Source of the DNA: Bog-159 sp963738345
Lineage (GTDB): Bacteria > Acidobacteriota > Terriglobia > Bryobacterales > Bryobacteraceae
Direction of reading: 5' to 3'
Assembly: GCA_963738345.1 (NCBI GenBank)
Contig: CAVTWI010000002.1
Span: forward strand, 372,001-436,000
Length of the DNA: 64,000 bases
Shown: in pieces, positions 1 through 8,923 of the stretch
Numbering within the stretch: the first letter of the stretch is position 1
Layout: the number at the start of each line of letters is the position of its first letter
Made by a program: the position numbers and the translations under genes
The notes under the pieces: generated by a model
The model's input: only the letters and a program-made list of their open reading frames with translations
Database searches by the model: none
What the model was told of the DNA's origin: nothing

Positions 1-691
1 AAGCGAGGTGTATCTGCTTTTCCGGATTGGTACCGCCGGTGAGCCGCACGCCTTCCGCCTCTTCGATCTCCCGGCTACCGGCGCGCTCACCCGAATGCAG
101 GATTTCATCGGTCATGTGGGTGTATGTGCCACCCGGCGCCATGCAGTTCACCTGCACGTTGCAATCGCGCACCTCTTCCGCCAAGGTCTCGACGAAACGC
201 ACCACGGCGGCTTTCGACGCGGCGTAAGCCGAGAAACGAGGCCGTGGAGATGCCGCCCCACCACCACCAATAACCAAAATTTTGCCAAAGCGTTTCTCGA
301 TCATCTGCGGCAACACAGCGCGGCACGCGTGCATTACGCCCATCAGATTGGTTTCGACTGTCTCGGCCCACGCGCGGGGTTTCACATCCACCAGCGGCCC
401 GATGGGTCCCTGCACGGCGGCGGCCGCGATCAAGATGTTCAGGCCGCCAAACACGGCGCGCATGCGCTCCACCGCCGCACTCATCTGTTCGTAGTCGCGC
501 ACATCGCAGCGGATGCGCAAGGCCATGCCGCCGGCATGTTCAATTTCCAGTTTGGCCAAGTCCAACTCGGCCTGGCTGCGGGCCAGCAGTCCCACACGGG
601 CGCCCTCGGCCGCGAACCCTATCGCCAGCCGCTTACCAATACCACGGCCCGCCCCGGTGATCAGGACGACCTGGTCTTTAAGTGGTCGCAA
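1..691 (-). CDS. SDR family oxidoreductase (3' end cut by window edge)
   Basis: Short-chain dehydrogenase/reductase using NAD(P)H; substrate not predictable. The conceptual protein begins MRPLKDQVVLITGAGRGIGK, a classic SDR start with the TGxxxGIG cofactor loop, and has the catalytic YAASK (YxxxK) followed by a helix. The usual catalytic Ser position of this subgroup (SGGGA before SPRP) reads GGGGA here, so Ser appears to be Gly. The start is a TTG at 689-691, three bases after the stop of the upstream gene and in the same frame, so translation is probably coupled. About 230 residues are visible and the frame is still open at base 1. Family call is certain; the start codon is likely but not proven. 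Confidence 0.85.
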   Translation of the reverse strand, partial: MRPLKDQVVLITGAGRGIGKRLAIGFAAEGARVGLLARSQAELDLAKLEIEHAGGMALRIRCDVRDYEQMSAAVERMRAVFGGLNILIAAAAVQGPIGPLVDVKPRAWAETVETNLMGVMHACRAVLPQMIEKRFGKILVIGGGGAASPRPRFSAYAASKAAVVRFVETLAEEVRDCNVQVNCMAPGGTYTHMTDEILHSGERAGSREIEEAEGVRLTGGTNPEKQIHLA

Positions 692-694
692 GTC

Positions 695-2167
695 TTAGTT
701 CTCCACGCGAGCGTCGAAGATGCCGGTTTCGACCTTTCCACCGCGCTTCACCTGCACGTAGATGCGATAGTTGCCGGGCTTCGGGAAACCGTACGGGAAG
801 GATACTTCAGGCGGCAGGGCTTGGGTCATGTCGGACATGCCGGAGTGGTCCATGCCGGGCATGGCCGCCATGGCCGCTGCGCCGTCGCCGGCATTTTGCG
901 TCAGGCCGAGCGAAGCCATGGGGACCGATCCCGAAGGGTGCACATGCGCGAATACGCTGCGGTCCGCGGCTACGAAAGCTGCGTGCCCCGGCATGCCCAT
1001 ATACAGTTCCACATTTTGCGCGGGTTTGCCATCGGTATCCTCCAAACGGAAGCGGAAGTACATCGCTCGTTTGGCGTGCAGCGGACCGGCCGGCCGTTCC
1101 CAGACCATGCGGGTGCCGTCCGCCAACTGCGCCACAGTGCGATTCGGATCGGCCAGCGAGATGGGCCGTCCCACGCCTCCGGCATCGTCGCCTTCCATCG
1201 GTTTCCCCGTGATGGCCGGCAAGGTCACTTCGGTCACCATGGTTTCGGGCAGCCCGTCGGCGTGCACGATATCGCCATAGAGCGCATAACGTCCGGCCGG
1301 CATGGGGGGCAGGTCTTTCACGAAGAGCCCGGATTCCACGCGATCGGGATGCAAATGCCACACACGGTCCATATCAGGCAGGCTGATGACGTAAAGGTGC
1401 ATCAGATGATTGTGGTCGGGCACCAAGTCGTCGACCTTGCGCCAACGCGCCCAGCCTGGATCGGTCAGATGCAGGGTCAGGCGTTCGCCATTTTCCAACG
1501 TGGCGGCCATCTGCAGCGGTTTGAAAATATGCGTGTCGTAGACGCTGGCTTCGCTCTTCCACCACAATCCACCCAGGGCGGCAATGGCGATTACGAAAAC
1601 CGCGGTGGCTGCCATTACCCAGCGCGCGCGGCGGATGCGGGAAGGGTTCGGCTCCACTCCGGGCTCCAGTTGGCCTTCGCGCACTCCCGCGCCGACGATG
1701 CTGACCGCTCCCACCAGCAAAAGTAATCCAAGCGCTGCCAAAACGATGCCGGTGGGCGCCTGCATTTTCTTGGTGCTGGATGATAGCGCGGGAACCGGCA
1801 CGGAGAGTACGCCTTTGCCCTTGGCACCCTCGGCGGTGACGCGCACTTGCCAGGATCCAGAAGTCATCATCCACAACGATCCGGTGAAGAATTGCGGATC
1901 GTCTTTGGATCGCGTTGCGAGATCGGGGATGGGCGCGAATTTGGCGCCAGGGCCGGTCAGTGGCGTCGGTACGATGTGGACGGTATCGACGTCGTTGGCG
2001 GCGCTGCGTACCTCGATCTCTGACACGCCCGGGATGACCGAGGGCGTGCGAATCGTCACCAGCAGGTGGTACGGGCCGGCCTGACCTTCGTAAAAGACAT
2101 CGGGACTACCGACGTGCGCCCAAGCGCTCGCCGCAGCCAGCAACAGTAGAGCCAAGAATCGCTGCAT
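695..2167 (-). CDS. Secreted/membrane protein with Met-His-rich metal-binding-like segment
   Basis: 490 residues. It has an N-terminal signal peptide (MQRFLALLLLAAASAWAHVG), a periplasmic domain of about 120 residues, two hydrophobic segments near residues 140-160 and 185-205, then a long extracytoplasmic part rich in His (several HLH/HPD and HAH/HVH motifs). The distal part carries a Met/His cluster, MAAMPGMDHSGMSDM, of the kind seen in copper-handling periplasmic proteins. The overall look recalls FixH/YtkA-like beta-sandwich proteins, but I do not recognise a named family. The next gene upstream (2184-3362, 16 bp away) encodes a multi-pass membrane protein and the two probably form an operon with the SDR. 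A role in metal or redox homeostasis is inference only. Confidence 0.8.
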   Translation of the reverse strand: MQRFLALLLLAAASAWAHVGSPDVFYEGQAGPYHLLVTIRTPSVIPGVSEIEVRSAANDVDTVHIVPTPLTGPGAKFAPIPDLATRSKDDPQFFTGSLWMMTSGSWQVRVTAEGAKGKGVLSVPVPALSSSTKKMQAPTGIVLAALGLLLLVGAVSIVGAGVREGQLEPGVEPNPSRIRRARWVMAATAVFVIAIAALGGLWWKSEASVYDTHIFKPLQMAATLENGERLTLHLTDPGWARWRKVDDLVPDHNHLMHLYVISLPDMDRVWHLHPDRVESGLFVKDLPPMPAGRYALYGDIVHADGLPETMVTEVTLPAITGKPMEGDDAGGVGRPISLADPNRTVAQLADGTRMVWERPAGPLHAKRAMYFRFRLEDTDGKPAQNVELYMGMPGHAAFVAADRSVFAHVHPSGSVPMASLGLTQNAGDGAAAMAAMPGMDHSGMSDMTQALPPEVSFPYGFPKPGNYRIYVQVKRGGKVETGIFDARVEN

Positions 2168-2183
2168 TTTGTTATTCGGATAA

Positions 2184-3362
2184 CTACCGGCGTACCCGCC
2201 GCATCCAATCGCCCCAAGCGAAACCCAAGCGGATGGTAAGAGTGCCCAACACCAGGGCCAGCGCCATCTCTTTCCAGAAGACTACAGCGGGGTCCGGAGA
2301 GACGAACAGATGCCGCACGTTGATGGAAGTGGGGCGCGCGTTGTAGTCGAAAATATTGTTGTGGAAGATCCAGTTCGAGGCCGCGGCCGATTGTAGGAAT
2401 TCCGAGAAGGGCCACTGGACAGCCAGCAGCACGGCCAGGAATACCAGCCCGGAGGCGGCCGCTTTGGTCCAAAGATTCCAATTGCGCGTGCGGCCCCAAA
2501 GCAAGTCGAGCGCCAGCGCGGGCACGAACAACAGCATGGGGAACTCCGGCGGCACGAACTGGTGAACCTGGTTGTAAACAGGTCCCAGTTTGGGCTCTGC
2601 CGCAAACAGCGGCAGGATCCAGCCCATGCCTGCCCAGAAGAGCCAGTAGACCGCGGCCACAGTGGTGGCGGCCCATCGCTTTTCCGATGCGCGCGCGACT
2701 CCGGCCAGCACCAGCGGCACCACCATGCAGACGACCCGATAGTAGATGCCGCTATGCATCAGGGCGTGCCAGGAGAATTCCATAATCATCAGCATGAGGC
2801 CGACCAGCACTACGCCGCCGACATACAGGAACAGCCAGTTGAGTTTGCTGCGAAACTCGTCGCGGGCGCGGTTCATCATTCCGAGGATCAGGACCAGCGT
2901 GCCGGTATTGACGGCCAAATTACCGAGGATCAACAGGACGTGCGGTGGGCTCAGGATCTTGACGTCCAGACCGTAGGCGCTATGCCACCAATCGTCGAAA
3001 GGCGCGGAAGCCAGCATGGCGACGCCGCCCCAGGCAGCGATAAACGCGCCCAAGGGAGCTTCGAATCCCCACATCTTTACGGACGTACTGCGAAGTTGCG
3101 ACAGGTTGCCGATGGTCGTAGCCAGAATCAAGTAGCCGCAGGAAAGTCCCGCCAGCACGCCACACATATAGATGGCCATATGTGCCGGGGTCCAGAATGT
3201 GTCGCGCCCGATGGAGCGGTGCCACGAAATATCCCATTGGCCGCCGATCATGGCGGATGTGACGCCGAATACGGCACACCAGACGTACCAGGGCACGCGC
3301 TGAACGGACTCGCGCACGGAGGTCGTGGAAATGGACGAGATTGTAGTGGAAGTGGTTGCCAT
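2184..3362 (-). CDS. Multi-pass integral membrane protein, unknown function
   Basis: 392 residues. After a Ser/Thr-rich cytoplasmic-looking N-terminus there are about ten hydrophobic helices. Charged and polar residues lie inside the first helices (GGQWDISWHRSIGRDTFWTPAH), so conserved His/Asp residues probably sit in or near the membrane. I cannot assign a family with certainty. It is the first gene of a leftward operon with the Met/His-rich secreted protein and the SDR, 16 bp upstream of the former. The pairing of a polytopic membrane protein with a His/Met-rich periplasmic partner suggests metal or redox transport, but nothing in the sequence proves it. Confidence 0.8.
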   Translation of the reverse strand: MATTSTTISSISTTSVRESVQRVPWYVWCAVFGVTSAMIGGQWDISWHRSIGRDTFWTPAHMAIYMCGVLAGLSCGYLILATTIGNLSQLRSTSVKMWGFEAPLGAFIAAWGGVAMLASAPFDDWWHSAYGLDVKILSPPHVLLILGNLAVNTGTLVLILGMMNRARDEFRSKLNWLFLYVGGVVLVGLMLMIMEFSWHALMHSGIYYRVVCMVVPLVLAGVARASEKRWAATTVAAVYWLFWAGMGWILPLFAAEPKLGPVYNQVHQFVPPEFPMLLFVPALALDLLWGRTRNWNLWTKAAASGLVFLAVLLAVQWPFSEFLQSAAASNWIFHNNIFDYNARPTSINVRHLFVSPDPAVVFWKEMALALVLGTLTIRLGFAWGDWMRRVRR

Positions 3363-3420
3363 GCAGTCCCTCTGTTCGTCTTTGATTATATCTTGTTGGG
3401 AAGGATTCGGAATGCAGGAA

Positions 3421-3448
3421 TAGACTGGTAGGGCGGCCGTTATATAAT
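3421..3448 (+). promoter_or_regulatory. Sigma70-type promoter for the MBL/rhodanese gene
   Basis: A TAGACT -35 box (3421-3426) and a perfect TATAAT -10 box (3443-3448) are separated by 16 bp. The start codon lies 39 bp downstream of the -10. Confidence 0.55.
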
Positions 3449-3487
3449 CGATAATCGAGCGCCGGACACTGCGCGCGGCAAACCCCT

Positions 3488-4855
3488 ATGTACTTTGAAC
3501 AGTTTTATCTTGGATGCCTGGCGCATGCCTCCTACATGATTGGTTCGGAAGGCATCGCGGTGGTAGTCGATCCGCAGCGCGATGTAGACGTGTATGTGGA
3601 TGCCGCGGCGGCCGCCGGTTTGCGCATCGCCTACGTGATCGAGACACACCTGCATGCCGATTTTGTTTCCGGCCATCGCGAGTTAGCCGCGCGCACGGGC
3701 GCGCAAATCTACGTAGGGGCGCGTGCGGGGGCCCAGTTTCCGCATGTGGCGGTGACTGAGGGCGACGAACTGCGTTTCGGCCACTGTCTTCTGCAATTTC
3801 TAGAGACTCCCGGCCACACCGTCGAGAGCATCTGCATCGTCGTCACGGACCTGGAAAAGTCAGAGCAGCCGTACGCCGTGCTTACCGGCGACACGCTGTT
3901 TATCGGGGATGTCGGCCGTCCCGATCTCTCGCCCGGGTACACGCCCCAGCAACTGGCCGGGTTGCTATACGACAGCCTGCACAAGAAATTGCTGACCCTT
4001 CCCCCGTCGACTCGCGTTTATCCGGCGCACGGCGCGGGATCGCTCTGCGGGCGGCAGATGAGCAGCGAGCGCTCGTCCACCATCGGCGAGCAGCGGGTGA
4101 AGAATTATGCGCTGCAAGCGGGCACGCGCGAGGAGTTTGTTCACATGCTGACCGACGCGCTTCCCGAGCGCCCCGGCTACTTCGCCAAGGATGCGGAGAT
4201 CAATCGCGCAGGCGCGGGGGCGCTCGATGCGCTGCCGGCTATGCCAGAACTGAATCGCGAGGATATTCTGCGTCTGCAGGAATCCGGTGCGATAGTGCTG
4301 GATACGCGTACGGACGCGCAGTTTGCGGACGGACATTTTGCGGGTTCGGTGAATATTCCGCTTTCCGGCCAGTTCGCCTCGTGGGCCGGAGCGTTACTAG
4401 GCCTCGAAACCGATCTGGCGTTGGTGGCGGAGAATGCGGAACGCGCCACTGAAGCGCGGATGAGGTTGGCGCGTGTCGGTATTGAGCGGGTGGCTGGATA
4501 TCTGGTAAACGGCATCGAGCCTGCCGGATACTTGGCGCACATCACTGTGCAGGATTTGGATCGCTTGCGTAACGAAGATGCCAATTTGCAAATCGCGGAC
4601 GTCCGCCGGCCCGGTGAATGGGAAGAAGGGCATATCGACGGTGCGCTGCTCTTGCCGTTGAACCAAATCGCCACCGCCATGCAGCAGTTGGATCCCGCCC
4701 GGCCGGTCGCGGTGCATTGCAAGGGCGGCTATCGCAGCGCTATCGCCGCCAGCCTCCTGCTGCGCGCCGGATTCAGCCAGGTCGTAAATGTCACGGGCGG
4801 CTTTGATGCCTGGCAAGCGGCCGGTCTACCCGTGGCGCAGGAAGTTCTTGCGTGA
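3488..4855 (+). CDS. MBL-fold hydrolase fused to two rhodanese domains (persulfide dioxygenase/sulfurtransferase type)
   Basis: 455 residues. Residues 1-240 are a glyoxalase II-like metallo-beta-lactamase domain with the motif HLHADFVSGH (H54, H56, D58, H63), GHT near 113, a GDTLF motif and a later PAHG His. Two rhodanese domains follow. The second has the active-site Cys in HCKGGYRS (C411); the first has no Cys at the matching position and is probably structural. This architecture is that of ETHE1/CstB-like enzymes, which oxidise glutathione or protein persulfides to sulfite and pass sulfane sulfur on. It is cytoplasmic, with no signal peptide. The following alcohol dehydrogenase starts inside its stop codon (GTGA overlap), so the two are translated together. 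Confidence 0.9.
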   Translation: MYFEQFYLGCLAHASYMIGSEGIAVVVDPQRDVDVYVDAAAAAGLRIAYVIETHLHADFVSGHRELAARTGAQIYVGARAGAQFPHVAVTEGDELRFGHCLLQFLETPGHTVESICIVVTDLEKSEQPYAVLTGDTLFIGDVGRPDLSPGYTPQQLAGLLYDSLHKKLLTLPPSTRVYPAHGAGSLCGRQMSSERSSTIGEQRVKNYALQAGTREEFVHMLTDALPERPGYFAKDAEINRAGAGALDALPAMPELNREDILRLQESGAIVLDTRTDAQFADGHFAGSVNIPLSGQFASWAGALLGLETDLALVAENAERATEARMRLARVGIERVAGYLVNGIEPAGYLAHITVQDLDRLRNEDANLQIADVRRPGEWEEGHIDGALLLPLNQIATAMQQLDPARPVAVHCKGGYRSAIAASLLLRAGFSQVVNVTGGFDAWQAAGLPVAQEVLA

Positions 4856-5865
4856 CGCGATCCCACACGAAAGCGGCAATCCTCAATGCGCCTCGGGGCG
4901 CTGTGTCCGTCGCGTCAGTCCCGGTAGCGGAACCTGGGACCGGGGAAGTGCTCATCAAGATGGAGGCGTGCGGGCTTTGCCATTCCGACTTGTTCGTGGC
5001 TTCCCTCGAAAAACTGCCGCACTTGCCGCTAACCCTGGGACACGAGGGGATTGGGCGGGTGGAGGCAATCGGCGCGGGAGTCTCCGGCTTTGCGGTAGGT
5101 GATCGCGCCGGCATCACATTCCTGGCGTCCACCTGCGGTGTTTGCGAGTTGTGCACCACAGGGCGCGAGCGCTTCTGCCCGCGTCAATTAAACTTCGGAT
5201 TTACCGTGAACGGCGCCCTGGCGGGTTACGCCGTGGTGCCAGCACCGCTTTTATTCCGCGTGCCAGACGCGCTGCCGGCCGCGGAGGCTGCCCCCTTGTG
5301 CTGCGCCGGTTGGACCGCCTTCGGCGCCTTGCGCGAATCCGGTCTGGTGAAGGGCCAGTCGGTAGCGATCTTCGGCATGGGCGGTTTAGGGCATCTGGCC
5401 ATTCAATACGCACTGCATCGGGGCCTGCGCGTGGCTGCGGTGGATGTGGCGGAGAGCAAACTGGAGATGGCGCGGGCGCTGGGTGCAGAACTCGCGGTGC
5501 CGGCCGAGAATGCCGGTCGCACGCTGCAAAAGCAGTGGGGCGGCGCGGATGCGGCTATTGTATTGACAGGTTCGCCGGCTGCTATCCAGCAGGCCTTCCG
5601 CTCTCTCAAACGCACCGGCACGCTCATCACTGCAGGCCTTTCGACCAATCAGTACGAACTTCCCATGGTGGATACCGTATTGAAAGGGCTCACCGTAAAG
5701 GGCAGCTATCTGGGCACGCGCGCCGATCTTGAGGAAGTTTTCCGGTTGGCGCAAGCGGGTGTAGGTCGCGCGCATGTGGAGACGCATTCGCTCGACGAAG
5801 CGCCCGAGGTGTTTGAAACCATGCGCCGCGGCGAGGTTATGGGACGCGCCGTCGTATTGTTTTAA
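4852..5865 (+). CDS. Zinc-dependent alcohol dehydrogenase (MDR family, AdhP-like)
   Basis: 337 residues, the normal length for this family. Catalytic zinc ligands are visible: C43 in GLCHSD and H64-E65 in GHEGIG. The structural zinc site is complete with C95, C98, C101 and C109. The Rossmann motif GMGGLG follows near residue 175. It should oxidise primary alcohols or reduce aldehydes with NAD(H). The start is the GTG at 4852 that overlaps the stop of the MBL/rhodanese gene by four bases; no other start gives the conserved N-terminus. The penicillin-acylase gene begins 11 bp later. Why an ADH is coupled to a persulfide enzyme is unclear; aldehyde or glutathione-adduct detoxification is one possibility. 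Confidence 0.93.
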   Translation: MTRSHTKAAILNAPRGAVSVASVPVAEPGTGEVLIKMEACGLCHSDLFVASLEKLPHLPLTLGHEGIGRVEAIGAGVSGFAVGDRAGITFLASTCGVCELCTTGRERFCPRQLNFGFTVNGALAGYAVVPAPLLFRVPDALPAAEAAPLCCAGWTAFGALRESGLVKGQSVAIFGMGGLGHLAIQYALHRGLRVAAVDVAESKLEMARALGAELAVPAENAGRTLQKQWGGADAAIVLTGSPAAIQQAFRSLKRTGTLITAGLSTNQYELPMVDTVLKGLTVKGSYLGTRADLEEVFRLAQAGVGRAHVETHSLDEAPEVFETMRRGEVMGRAVVLF

Positions 5866-5876
5866 CAGGTAGTATA

Positions 5877-8129
5877 GTGAGTGCTTCGACTCACATGCCC
5901 ACCGAACAGATTTCAGTACACAAACCCCACCGCGCGCTCCGCTACGTAAATATCGCGATCGCCATCGTGTTGCTGGCCGCGGCTGGAGCGGTTTACTGGG
6001 TCGCTTACCGCGTGTTGCCGCAAACGTCGGGCAGCGTAACCGCGCCGGTCGCCCAGCGCGTAACTGTCACGCGCGACGCGTTGGGCGTGCCCCATATCGC
6101 GGCGGCCAGCGAGGATGATGCCTTCTTCGCCCAGGGCTATGTGACCGCGCAGGATCGCCTCTTTCAGATGGATGGCCTGCGCAGGCTGTCTGGCGGCAAC
6201 CTGGCGGAAATCGTGGGTCCGCAGGCGTTGGAACTCGATCGCGATTCGCGCCGTCTGCGGATGCGGCGCATCGCAGAAGTCGCGTACGCTTCGCTGCCCG
6301 CGCAAGACCGCGCGCCGCTGGCGGCCTACGCGCGCGGGGTCAACCACTTTATTCAAACTCATCTGAATGCGCTGCCGGTGGAGTTTACGCTGCTCGGTTA
6401 CCAGCCGCGGCCATGGAGCGCGATCGACACTATATTAATCGGCCTGCACATGTATCGCGACCTGACCACCACATGGAAGGACGAGATCCTGAAGCGCGAC
6501 ATGCTGGCCGCGGGCGATCCCGCCAAAGTGAATTTTCTCTTCCCACCCCGTTCCGGCGCCGAAATGCAGCCGGGCTCGAATGCGTGGGCGGTAAGCGGCG
6601 CGCACACAGTTTCGGGGAAGCCCATATTGTGCGACGACATGCATCTGGCCTACTCGATCCCCGGGATCTGGTATTTGGTCCACCTGCAAGCGCCAGGCCT
6701 GGATGTGTCGGGCGTGTCGCTGCCGGGAACGCCTTCGGTTATCGTGGGCCACAACCAACGCATCGCCTGGGGTGTGACCAACCTCCAGTTCGACGTGCAG
6801 GACCTGTACATCGAGAATTTCGATCCAGCCACCGGCCGCTATCTCTTCCGCGGGCAATGGGAGCAGGCTCACGAAGAGCGCGAGATCATACCCGTGAAAG
6901 GCGGACTGCCGGTCGAAATGCCTTTGTGGATTACGCGTCACGGCCCGCTTTATATCAATAGCGCGAAGGAACATCTGGCCCTACGTTGGGCGGCCGCCGA
7001 GCCGGGATCGTTTCAGTTTCCGTTCCCGGAATTGAATAGGGCGGGGAACTGGCAGGAGTTCACCCATGCCCTCGCGCGCTTCCCCGGCCCGGGGCAGAAC
7101 TTCGTTTATGCCGACGTGGATGGCAATATCGGCTACCATGCCACGGGCTTGCTGCCGATCCGCAAAGGATATGCCGGGGATGTCCCGGTGGATGGATCGT
7201 CGGGCGATAACGAGTGGCAAGGCTTCATCCCCTTCGATCAGTTGCCGTCATTCTATAACCCGCCGTCGGGCATTGTGGTGACCGCGAATCAGAACCCATT
7301 TCCGCCGGACTATCCGTACACGGTGAGCGGAAACTTCTCGTCGCATTATCGTTCGCGGCAGATACGCGACCTGTTGCTGGCTCGAAACGGTTGGAAGGCG
7401 GCGGATATGCTGACGGTACAGAAGGATGTGTATTCGAGCTTCTTTCAGAATCTGAGCCGGGCGATCGTAGCGGCCTACGACCGGCATAAAGCGCAGCATG
7501 GCGATCTGAATGGCGTTGTGGAAGTGCTGCGAGGCTGGAACGGGCAGATGAATAAGGATGACGCGGCGCCCGCCATCGCCACCTTCGCTTACGAGCGCTT
7601 GAAACTGCTGGTGGCGCAAAGCGCATCGCCAAATGTTGGCACTCGGTACCGTTATCAGATGGCGCCTCCGGTAATCGAGACGCTTTTGCGCACGCGGCCG
7701 GGGGGGTGGTTTAAGGATTGGGACGAAACGATTTTGTTGAGTCTGTCACAGGGTCTAGAGGACGGGAAACGCAAACAGGGCCATGATCCCGCGCATTGGG
7801 TCTACGGGAAATATCAGCCGTTGCTGCTGGCGAATCCGGTGGGACGGCATTTGCCGCTGGTGGCGGGCCTATTCGACATCGGCCCCGTGGAAATGAGCGG
7901 AGCGCCGACTACGGTGAAGCAATATAACGGGGAACTCGGCCCATCCATGCGTCTGGATGCCGATCTCGCGGACTGGGACCGTTCCCTGTTGGAGGGCACT
8001 ACCGGCCAATCCGGTCAGGTTCTATCCAGCCACTATAAAGATCAATGGGAACACTACTACGGCGCCGAAAGCTTTCCGATGCCGTACCATCGCATCGAAG
8101 CCAAAGATGTATTGACCCTGGCACCCTAG
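5877..8129 (+). CDS. Penicillin acylase family protein (N-terminal-nucleophile amidohydrolase)
   Basis: 750 residues, the usual length of the penicillin/AHL acylase precursor. A hydrophobic segment at about 24-47 acts as signal or membrane anchor, so the enzyme is exported. The alpha-chain region (DALGVPHIAAASEDDAFFAQGY) is followed by the maturation point and the nucleophile Ser234 in PGSNAWAVSG, after which the beta chain begins. Members cleave amide bonds of beta-lactams, acyl-homoserine lactones or peptides; the substrate cannot be read from sequence. The start is a GTG at 5877; an ATG six codons later is possible. It is third in the MBL/ADH/acylase unit, 11 bp after the ADH gene, and ends at a hairpin shared with a convergent gene. 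Confidence 0.93.
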   Translation: MSASTHMPTEQISVHKPHRALRYVNIAIAIVLLAAAGAVYWVAYRVLPQTSGSVTAPVAQRVTVTRDALGVPHIAAASEDDAFFAQGYVTAQDRLFQMDGLRRLSGGNLAEIVGPQALELDRDSRRLRMRRIAEVAYASLPAQDRAPLAAYARGVNHFIQTHLNALPVEFTLLGYQPRPWSAIDTILIGLHMYRDLTTTWKDEILKRDMLAAGDPAKVNFLFPPRSGAEMQPGSNAWAVSGAHTVSGKPILCDDMHLAYSIPGIWYLVHLQAPGLDVSGVSLPGTPSVIVGHNQRIAWGVTNLQFDVQDLYIENFDPATGRYLFRGQWEQAHEEREIIPVKGGLPVEMPLWITRHGPLYINSAKEHLALRWAAAEPGSFQFPFPELNRAGNWQEFTHALARFPGPGQNFVYADVDGNIGYHATGLLPIRKGYAGDVPVDGSSGDNEWQGFIPFDQLPSFYNPPSGIVVTANQNPFPPDYPYTVSGNFSSHYRSRQIRDLLLARNGWKAADMLTVQKDVYSSFFQNLSRAIVAAYDRHKAQHGDLNGVVEVLRGWNGQMNKDDAAPAIATFAYERLKLLVAQSASPNVGTRYRYQMAPPVIETLLRTRPGGWFKDWDETILLSLSQGLEDGKRKQGHDPAHWVYGKYQPLLLANPVGRHLPLVAGLFDIGPVEMSGAPTTVKQYNGELGPSMRLDADLADWDRSLLEGTTGQSGQVLSSHYKDQWEHYYGAESFPMPYHRIEAKDVLTLAP

Positions 8130-8132
8130 GGA

Positions 8133-8155
8133 GGGCAGGCCTTTATAACCTGCCC
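8133..8155. terminator. Hairpin between convergent genes
   Basis: GGGCAGG and CCTGCCC form a perfect 7-bp stem around a 9-base AT-rich loop, between the acylase stop and the stop of the convergent small gene. There is no clear T-run, so it may be a weak bidirectional terminator or a 3'-end protecting hairpin. Confidence 0.45.
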
Positions 8156-8175
8156 TGTCCCATTGCTCGCACCAA

Positions 8176-8517
8176 TTACTCGCCGCCGCCGGATTGCACA
8201 CCGGAATCGAACGTCAACTTCTGCGTCGTGCCGCCGACTTGGATCTCTTGCACCGAGAGTTTGCCGTTGTCCCGGTTGTAAATGACCCGGTTCTTCTTGA
8301 ATTTCTCAGCGCCATTCTCGATCTTGGCGGACACTTCGACCTTCTTCCCACCGTTTACCAGGACAATCGCGTTGTCTTTGATCTCCAACTGGTAATCGCC
8401 GGCCTTCACCTGCTGGCCTCTGCCCACTTGGGTGTCTACCAAAGTGACGTGGTAAGTAGCCGCGCTGGCCACGGAAAGAGCGGCGAAAGCGAAAGAAATT
8501 AGAGCCTTCTTGAGCAT
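8176..8517 (-). CDS. Small secreted protein, paralogue A
   Basis: 113 residues. It has a clean signal peptide ending at ASA-ATYHV, then a compact beta-rich domain with the pattern VKAGDYQLEIKDN and a C-terminus of LTFDSGVQSGGGE. The neighbouring gene encodes a paralogue of exactly the same length with about half of the residues identical. I recognise no named family; similar short 'AGDYxL' secreted proteins are common in Acidobacteria. There is no Shine-Dalgarno sequence, and a TATGAT box ends six bases before the ATG, so the transcript is probably leaderless. Confidence 0.8.
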   Translation of the reverse strand: MLKKALISFAFAALSVASAATYHVTLVDTQVGRGQQVKAGDYQLEIKDNAIVLVNGGKKVEVSAKIENGAEKFKKNRVIYNRDNGKLSVQEIQVGGTTQKLTFDSGVQSGGGE

Positions 8518-8523
8518 GAGCTA

Positions 8524-8529
8524 ATCATA
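8524..8529 (-). promoter_or_regulatory. -10 box (TATGAT) of a probable leaderless transcript
   Basis: TATGAT lies with its last base 7 nt upstream of the A of the ATG at 8517. The -35 region is poor. The distance is the same as in the paralogue's promoter. Confidence 0.45.
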
Positions 8530-8575
8530 ACATAAATCAGCTATTGAGTGCCTAAAGTATGAAATACAAACAGGC

Positions 8576-8917
8576 TTACTCGCCGCCGCCCATTTGGACG
8601 CCGTTGTCGAACGTCAGTTTGGTGGTGGTGCCGCCCAGTTCGATTTCCTGGATCGTGAACTTGCCCTTGTTCTCGTTATAAAGGACGCGCGTACGGCTGA
8701 ATTTCTGGTGCATGTCCTCGATTTTGGCGGGAACTTCCACAGTCTTCTTGCCCTGGCTGATGATGACGGAGTTGTCTTTCAGGTTGAGTTGGTAATCGCC
8801 GGCTTTCAGTTCTTTGCCCTTCACGACGGAGGGTTCGACCAGAGAGACCTTAATCGTTGCGGCGCTCGCGACGGAGAGAGCCACGAAAGCGAATGATGAG
8901 AGAATTTGTTTGACCAT
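8576..8917 (-). CDS. Small secreted protein, paralogue B
   Basis: 113 residues from the ATG at 8917 (MVKQILSSFAFVALSVASA), which gives a signal peptide matching paralogue A residue for residue in layout. The mature part (GKELKAGDYQLNLKDN ... LTFDNGVQMGGGE) is clearly homologous to the gene 58 bp downstream, so the pair arose by tandem duplication. The frame stays open upstream, but those codons look like untranslated promoter sequence and contain the -10/-35 boxes. No Shine-Dalgarno sequence is present. Function unknown; both proteins should be exported to the periplasm. Confidence 0.8.
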   Translation of the reverse strand: MVKQILSSFAFVALSVASAATIKVSLVEPSVVKGKELKAGDYQLNLKDNSVIISQGKKTVEVPAKIEDMHQKFSRTRVLYNENKGKFTIQEIELGGTTTKLTFDNGVQMGGGE

Positions 8918-8923
8918 GACCGA

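Noticed and set aside
8..1726. Long plus-strand reading frame (572 codons) across the SDR and Met/His-rich genes
   Set aside because: His/Arg/Gly-rich translation with no domain; it mirrors the real minus-strand genes, a usual effect of GC-rich DNA.
2562..3431. 289-codon plus-strand frame opposite the membrane protein
   Set aside because: No domain; composition typical of an antisense frame to hydrophobic codons.
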